DNA of 9,708 nucleotides from JBFGCT01 sp041581055 (GTDB lineage: Bacteria > Actinomycetota > Acidimicrobiia > Acidimicrobiales > Ilumatobacteraceae): the NCBI GenBank assembly GCA_041581055.1, contig JBFGCT010000158.1, forward strand, positions 1 to 9,708, read 5' to 3'. The notes beneath the pieces were generated by a model. It had not been told where the DNA came from. It ran no database searches and saw only the letters and a list, made by a program, of their open reading frames with translations. Position 1 is the stretch's first letter; each line of letters starts with the position of its first letter. Positions 7,495 to 9,708 of the stretch are shown here, piece after piece. The position numbers and the translations under genes were made by a program.

Positions 7495-8358
7495 TCACTT
7501 CGGCTCCAACTCCCGCGCGACGTCCGGTGCGCGCCGGCGCTCGTCACCGACCGCCGGCATGTCCGACCCGGCCCGCGATCCGGTCGCCGCGCGCCGAACC
7601 GTCGTGTCGATGGCGAGCGCGATGCCGAGCAGGGCGAACGCGACGATCGAGTCGAGCCACCAGTGGTGGCCGGTCGCCGAGACGGCCAGCGTCGTCAGGA
7701 CGAGGTGGAGCAGGAAGACCCACCGCCACGCGCTCCGGACCACGGCGAACAGTCCCAGCGAGACGACGGCGGCCCAGGCGATGTGGATCGACGGCATCGC
7801 CGCGAACTGGTCGGAGACGCCCGTGCCGACCGGGCCGTACACCGACAGGCCGTAGATCGACGACAGGTCGACGTAGCCGAGCTCGGGGACGAGCCGGGGC
7901 GGAGCGACCCGCACGAAGCGGATGACCAGGCACAGCGCGGTGACGATCGCCAGCGCCGTGCGCCAACGGGGATACGCCTCCCGGCGCCACACGAACATCC
8001 AGATCAAGAACGCGATCGTCGCCGGGACGTGGGCGATCGCGTAGTAGTAGTTCATGAACCAGCCGAGCACGTCGTGATCGATGACGAACCGTTGGAGCGA
8101 CAGCTCCGACGGGAAGCCGATCGCCTGCTGGAGGTCGTTGATCTGCCGGCCCCGATCGATGGCGCCCTCGTCGTGCGTGAGCGGCAGCTCCCTGGCCACC
8201 CGCCACACCGAGTACAGCGCGGCGAGGAGGGCGAACTCCCTCGCCGCCGGGATCGCCGCCGAGGTGAACCGGGTGGGGCGCGCCCGCCGGGCGACGGACA
8301 GGAACGCCAAGCTCAGCACTGCGGCCAGCGCCGCCTGGTCCCACGTTGGCCACATCAC
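7495..8358 (-). CDS. PAP2-superfamily membrane phosphatase/transferase
   Basis: Multi-pass membrane protein of the PAP2 superfamily, Aur1/Ipt1-like branch (PF14378 type), 287 residues. Such enzymes cleave or transfer lipid-phosphate groups at the membrane; the substrate here is unknown. Features are hydrophobic helices through most of the chain, the loop VAPPR (151-155) corresponding to the first PAP2 motif, FAAMPSIH192IAWA, and TGHH232WWLD236 as the HxxxD third motif, with H192, H232 and D236 as likely catalytic residues. The hydrophilic tail (about 253-287) is Arg-rich. The GTG at 8358 is followed directly by an ATG at 8355; both are possible. It lies 44 bp after the minus-strand sufC, may be partly co-transcribed with it, and also has its own -10 candidate. 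It converges on the ABC ATPase remnant with a 33-bp gap that shows no clear terminator. Confidence 0.88.
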   Translation of the reverse strand: MMWPTWDQAALAAVLSLAFLSVARRARPTRFTSAAIPAAREFALLAALYSVWRVARELPLTHDEGAIDRGRQINDLQQAIGFPSELSLQRFVIDHDVLGWFMNYYYAIAHVPATIAFLIWMFVWRREAYPRWRTALAIVTALCLVIRFVRVAPPRLVPELGYVDLSSIYGLSVYGPVGTGVSDQFAAMPSIHIAWAAVVSLGLFAVVRSAWRWVFLLHLVLTTLAVSATGHHWWLDSIVAFALLGIALAIDTTVRRAATGSRAGSDMPAVGDERRRAPDVARELEPK

Positions 8359-8366
8359 GCCGGATC

Positions 8367-8372
8367 AGCCTA
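8367..8372 (-). promoter_or_regulatory. Possible -10 element of the PAP2 gene
   Basis: TAGGCT on the minus strand (8372-8367) matches TAnnnT and ends 8 nt before the GTG at 8358 (11 nt before the ATG). There is no Shine-Dalgarno sequence, so leaderless initiation at the GTG is possible. The GC-rich inverted sequence at about 8378-8392 between this element and the sufC stop has no T run and is not a convincing terminator. Confidence 0.35.
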
Positions 8373-8402
8373 CGACGCGCGGCCGGCGCGCGAGATCTGC
8401 CG

Positions 8403-9209
8403 CTACAGCGCGAAGAGGTCGTCGAGCGAGCTCGGCCGCTGTGCCGCCGGCTCGACTGTCGGTTCGTCGACCGCGTCGCCGGCGAACGCCGCGTAGCCGT
8501 CGCGCTCGAGCACGTCGGCCAGCTCGGGTCCGCCGCTCTCGACGATGCGGCCCCCGGCGAGGATGTGCACGTGATCGGGGCGCAGCTCCTGGAGCAGTCG
8601 CGTGTAATGCGTGATGGCGAGCACGCCGAGCGGGTCGGCGCCGTCGTTGCTCATCGCCTCGACGCGGCGCGCGCAGTCGCGCAGGGCGTCGATGTCGAGC
8701 CCCGAGTCGAGCTCGTCGAGGACAGCGATCTTCGGTGAGAGCACCGCCATCTGGAGCGTCTCGTTGCGCTTCTTCTCGCCGCCCGACAGGTCGACGTTGA
8801 GCGGGCGGTGGAGCAGCCGCTCCTCGAACCCGATCCGCCCGGCCTCGGCGCGCAGCAGCGCGTCGAGATCGTCGACACCCCGGCCGCGGGTGGCCAACGC
8901 CTCGGCGAGCACGTCGTCGAGCATCACGCCGGGCACCTCGGTCGGGTACTGCATGATCAGGTGCAGGCCGGCCGCGGCGCGCTCCCACGGCTCGAGGGCG
9001 AGGACGTCGACGCCGTCGAGGGTGACCGAGCCGCCCGTGACCTCGTAACCGGGCTTGCCCATCACGACACCGGCGACCGTGCTCTTGCCGGCGCCGTTCG
9101 GCCCCATCACCGCGTGCACCTCGCCCGACGACACGGTCAGATCGATGCCGCGCAGGATCTCCTTGCCGCCGGCGGTCGCCCGCAGCCCGCTGATCGCCAA
9201 CGTGCTCAT
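8403..9209 (-). CDS. sufC: Fe-S cluster assembly ATPase SufC (copy linked to sufD-Rieske)
   Basis: Second SufC ATPase, 268 residues, expected to work with the SufB/SufD scaffold encoded just upstream. It has Walker A GPNGAGKST (36-44), Q87 in LIMQYPTEVPGV, signature LSGGEKKRNE (141-150), Walker B D165-E166 (VLDELDSGLDIDAL) and H201 (ITHY). It differs markedly from the copy at 933-1706 in the helical domain (about 90-140: LDDVLAEALATRGRGVDDLDA) and in Walker B (DELD rather than DETD). It also carries an extra C-terminal tail (246-268) ending SSLDDLFAL that the other copy lacks. The ATG overlaps the Rieske stop (ATGA, 9206-9209), so translation is coupled. Its linkage makes it the best partner for this SufBD. 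Confidence 0.95.
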   Translation of the reverse strand: MSTLAISGLRATAGGKEILRGIDLTVSSGEVHAVMGPNGAGKSTVAGVVMGKPGYEVTGGSVTLDGVDVLALEPWERAAAGLHLIMQYPTEVPGVMLDDVLAEALATRGRGVDDLDALLRAEAGRIGFEERLLHRPLNVDLSGGEKKRNETLQMAVLSPKIAVLDELDSGLDIDALRDCARRVEAMSNDGADPLGVLAITHYTRLLQELRPDHVHILAGGRIVESGGPELADVLERDGYAAFAGDAVDEPTVEPAAQRPSSLDDLFAL

Positions 9210-9544
9210 AGCGCGCCGCCGGTCTCGACGTCGATGGTCACCGGCACGACCACGACCTGGCCGTCGACCACCCGCGCGTCGTAGACATCGACGGGCTGCG
9301 TCGCCGGCAGCGTGCTCGGCTCACCGGTCACGAGGCTGAACGCGCTGCCGTGCTTCGGGCATTCGAGCTCGAGCTCGTCGCACCACACCTCGCCGCCGGA
9401 CAGCGAGACGTTGGCGTGGCTGCAGATGTCGGAGATCGCGTACACGTCGTCGCCGACCCGTACGACGGCGATGGGGACGCCGTTGAGGTCGGCCTGGCGG
9501 ACCGCGCCGTCGGCGATCTCGTCGAATGGGAACACGGCGCTCAT
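9206..9544 (-). CDS. Rieske-type ferredoxin in suf operon
   Basis: Small soluble [2Fe-2S] protein of the bacterial Rieske/bifunctional non-haem ferredoxin subunit family, 112 residues. Cluster ligands are C41-x-H43 (DICSHANVSLSGG) and C62-x-x-H65 (LECPKHGSAFSL). There is no signal peptide or membrane anchor, so it is cytosolic. The same gene sits between sufD and sufC in Streptomyces and many other actinobacteria, where it is presumed to provide electrons or a cluster during assembly; its exact role is not settled. It overlaps sufD by 4 bp at its start (ATGA, 9541-9544) and sufC by 4 bp at its end (9206-9209), so the three genes should be made in step. Confidence 0.94.
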   Translation of the reverse strand: MSAVFPFDEIADGAVRQADLNGVPIAVVRVGDDVYAISDICSHANVSLSGGEVWCDELELECPKHGSAFSLVTGEPSTLPATQPVDVYDARVVDGQVVVVPVTIDVETGGAL

Positions 9545-9708
9545 GCCGCCACCTCCGTCGGGGAGAGATCGAGCTTGTTCGCCACCCGCCGGCGGAGATC
9601 GTCGATGACGTCGCCGGCCGGGAGCTGGGAGATGACCTCCTCGAAGAACCCGAGCACGACCAGTCGCTCGGCGACCTCGGGGCGCACACCGCGGCTCTCG
9701 AGGTAGAA
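9541..9708 (-). CDS. sufD: SufD, C-terminal fragment (cut by window edge)
   Basis: The last 55 residues of a SufB/SufD-family scaffold protein. The frame is open to the window edge and begins FYLESRGVRPEVAERLVVL (19 residues shown), continuing GFFEEVISQLP; the YLxSRG...A...V..GFF pattern is the conserved C-terminus of the family. SufD is preferred over SufB because the next gene is the Rieske protein and then sufC, as in actinobacterial operons, but the fragment alone cannot separate the two. The TGA overlaps the Rieske ATG (ATGA). Confidence 0.88.
   Translation of the reverse strand, partial: FYLESRGVRPEVAERLVVLGFFEEVISQLPAGDVIDDLRRRVANKLDLSPTEVAA

Noticed and set aside
7466..7510. Possible start of another gene (MTTGLFRAARHFG) right after the ABC remnant
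   Set aside because: It runs into the antisense of the PAP2 gene at once, and no homology or good ribosome binding site is seen.

Overview
The window is a GC-rich (roughly 70%), densely coded stretch of a bacterial chromosome. The lineage is most likely an actinobacterium, and Acidimicrobiia or Ilumatobacter-like relatives are a reasonable guess. The reasons are a SUF iron-sulphur cluster set of actinobacterial type (SufD-Rieske-SufC and SufC-SufS-SufU), frequent TAnnnT -10 hexamers 6-8 nt from the start codon (a leaderless-mRNA layout), and ATGA/GTGA stop-start overlaps. The taxonomic placement is inference.

Layout. (1) 1-876: 3' part of a long-form (class II) xylose isomerase gene. (2) 881-3528, plus strand: a near-perfect palindrome and a probable leaderless promoter, then sufC-sufS-sufU, closed by a nested hairpin with a short T run. 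(3) 3567-5545, minus strand: an overlapping run of pterin-carbinolamine dehydratase, an MFS transporter and a YbaK/ProX-type tRNA-editing protein. (4) 5580-7461, plus strand: a phosphotransferase of the APH family with a strong ribosome binding site but no normal start codon, joined by a GTGA overlap to a UgpC/MalK-type ABC ATPase that has lost its N-terminus including Walker A. (5) 7495-9708, minus strand: the end of sufD, a Rieske ferredoxin-like gene and a second, divergent sufC, each joined by a 4-bp ATGA overlap, followed by a membrane PAP2-type phosphatase/transferase.

How the genes work together. In Streptomyces and Mycobacterium the order sufR-sufB-sufD-(Rieske)-sufC-sufS-sufU-sufT is normally one operon. 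Here the scaffold half (sufD-Rieske-sufC) and the sulphur-donor half (sufC-sufS-sufU) lie about 5 kb apart, point toward each other, and each carries its own SufC ATPase. SufS (cysteine desulfurase) and SufU (zinc-dependent sulphur acceptor) would supply sulphur, and SufB/D plus a SufC would assemble the cluster. The middle genes have no visible link to this pathway.

There is no CRISPR array, transposase, rRNA or tRNA that I can see, and no clear candidate for an entirely new system. The points most worth checking are the two-SufC split SUF locus, the palindromic operator in front of sufC-sufS-sufU, the start of the APH gene, and the ABC ATPase cut exactly at Walker A.
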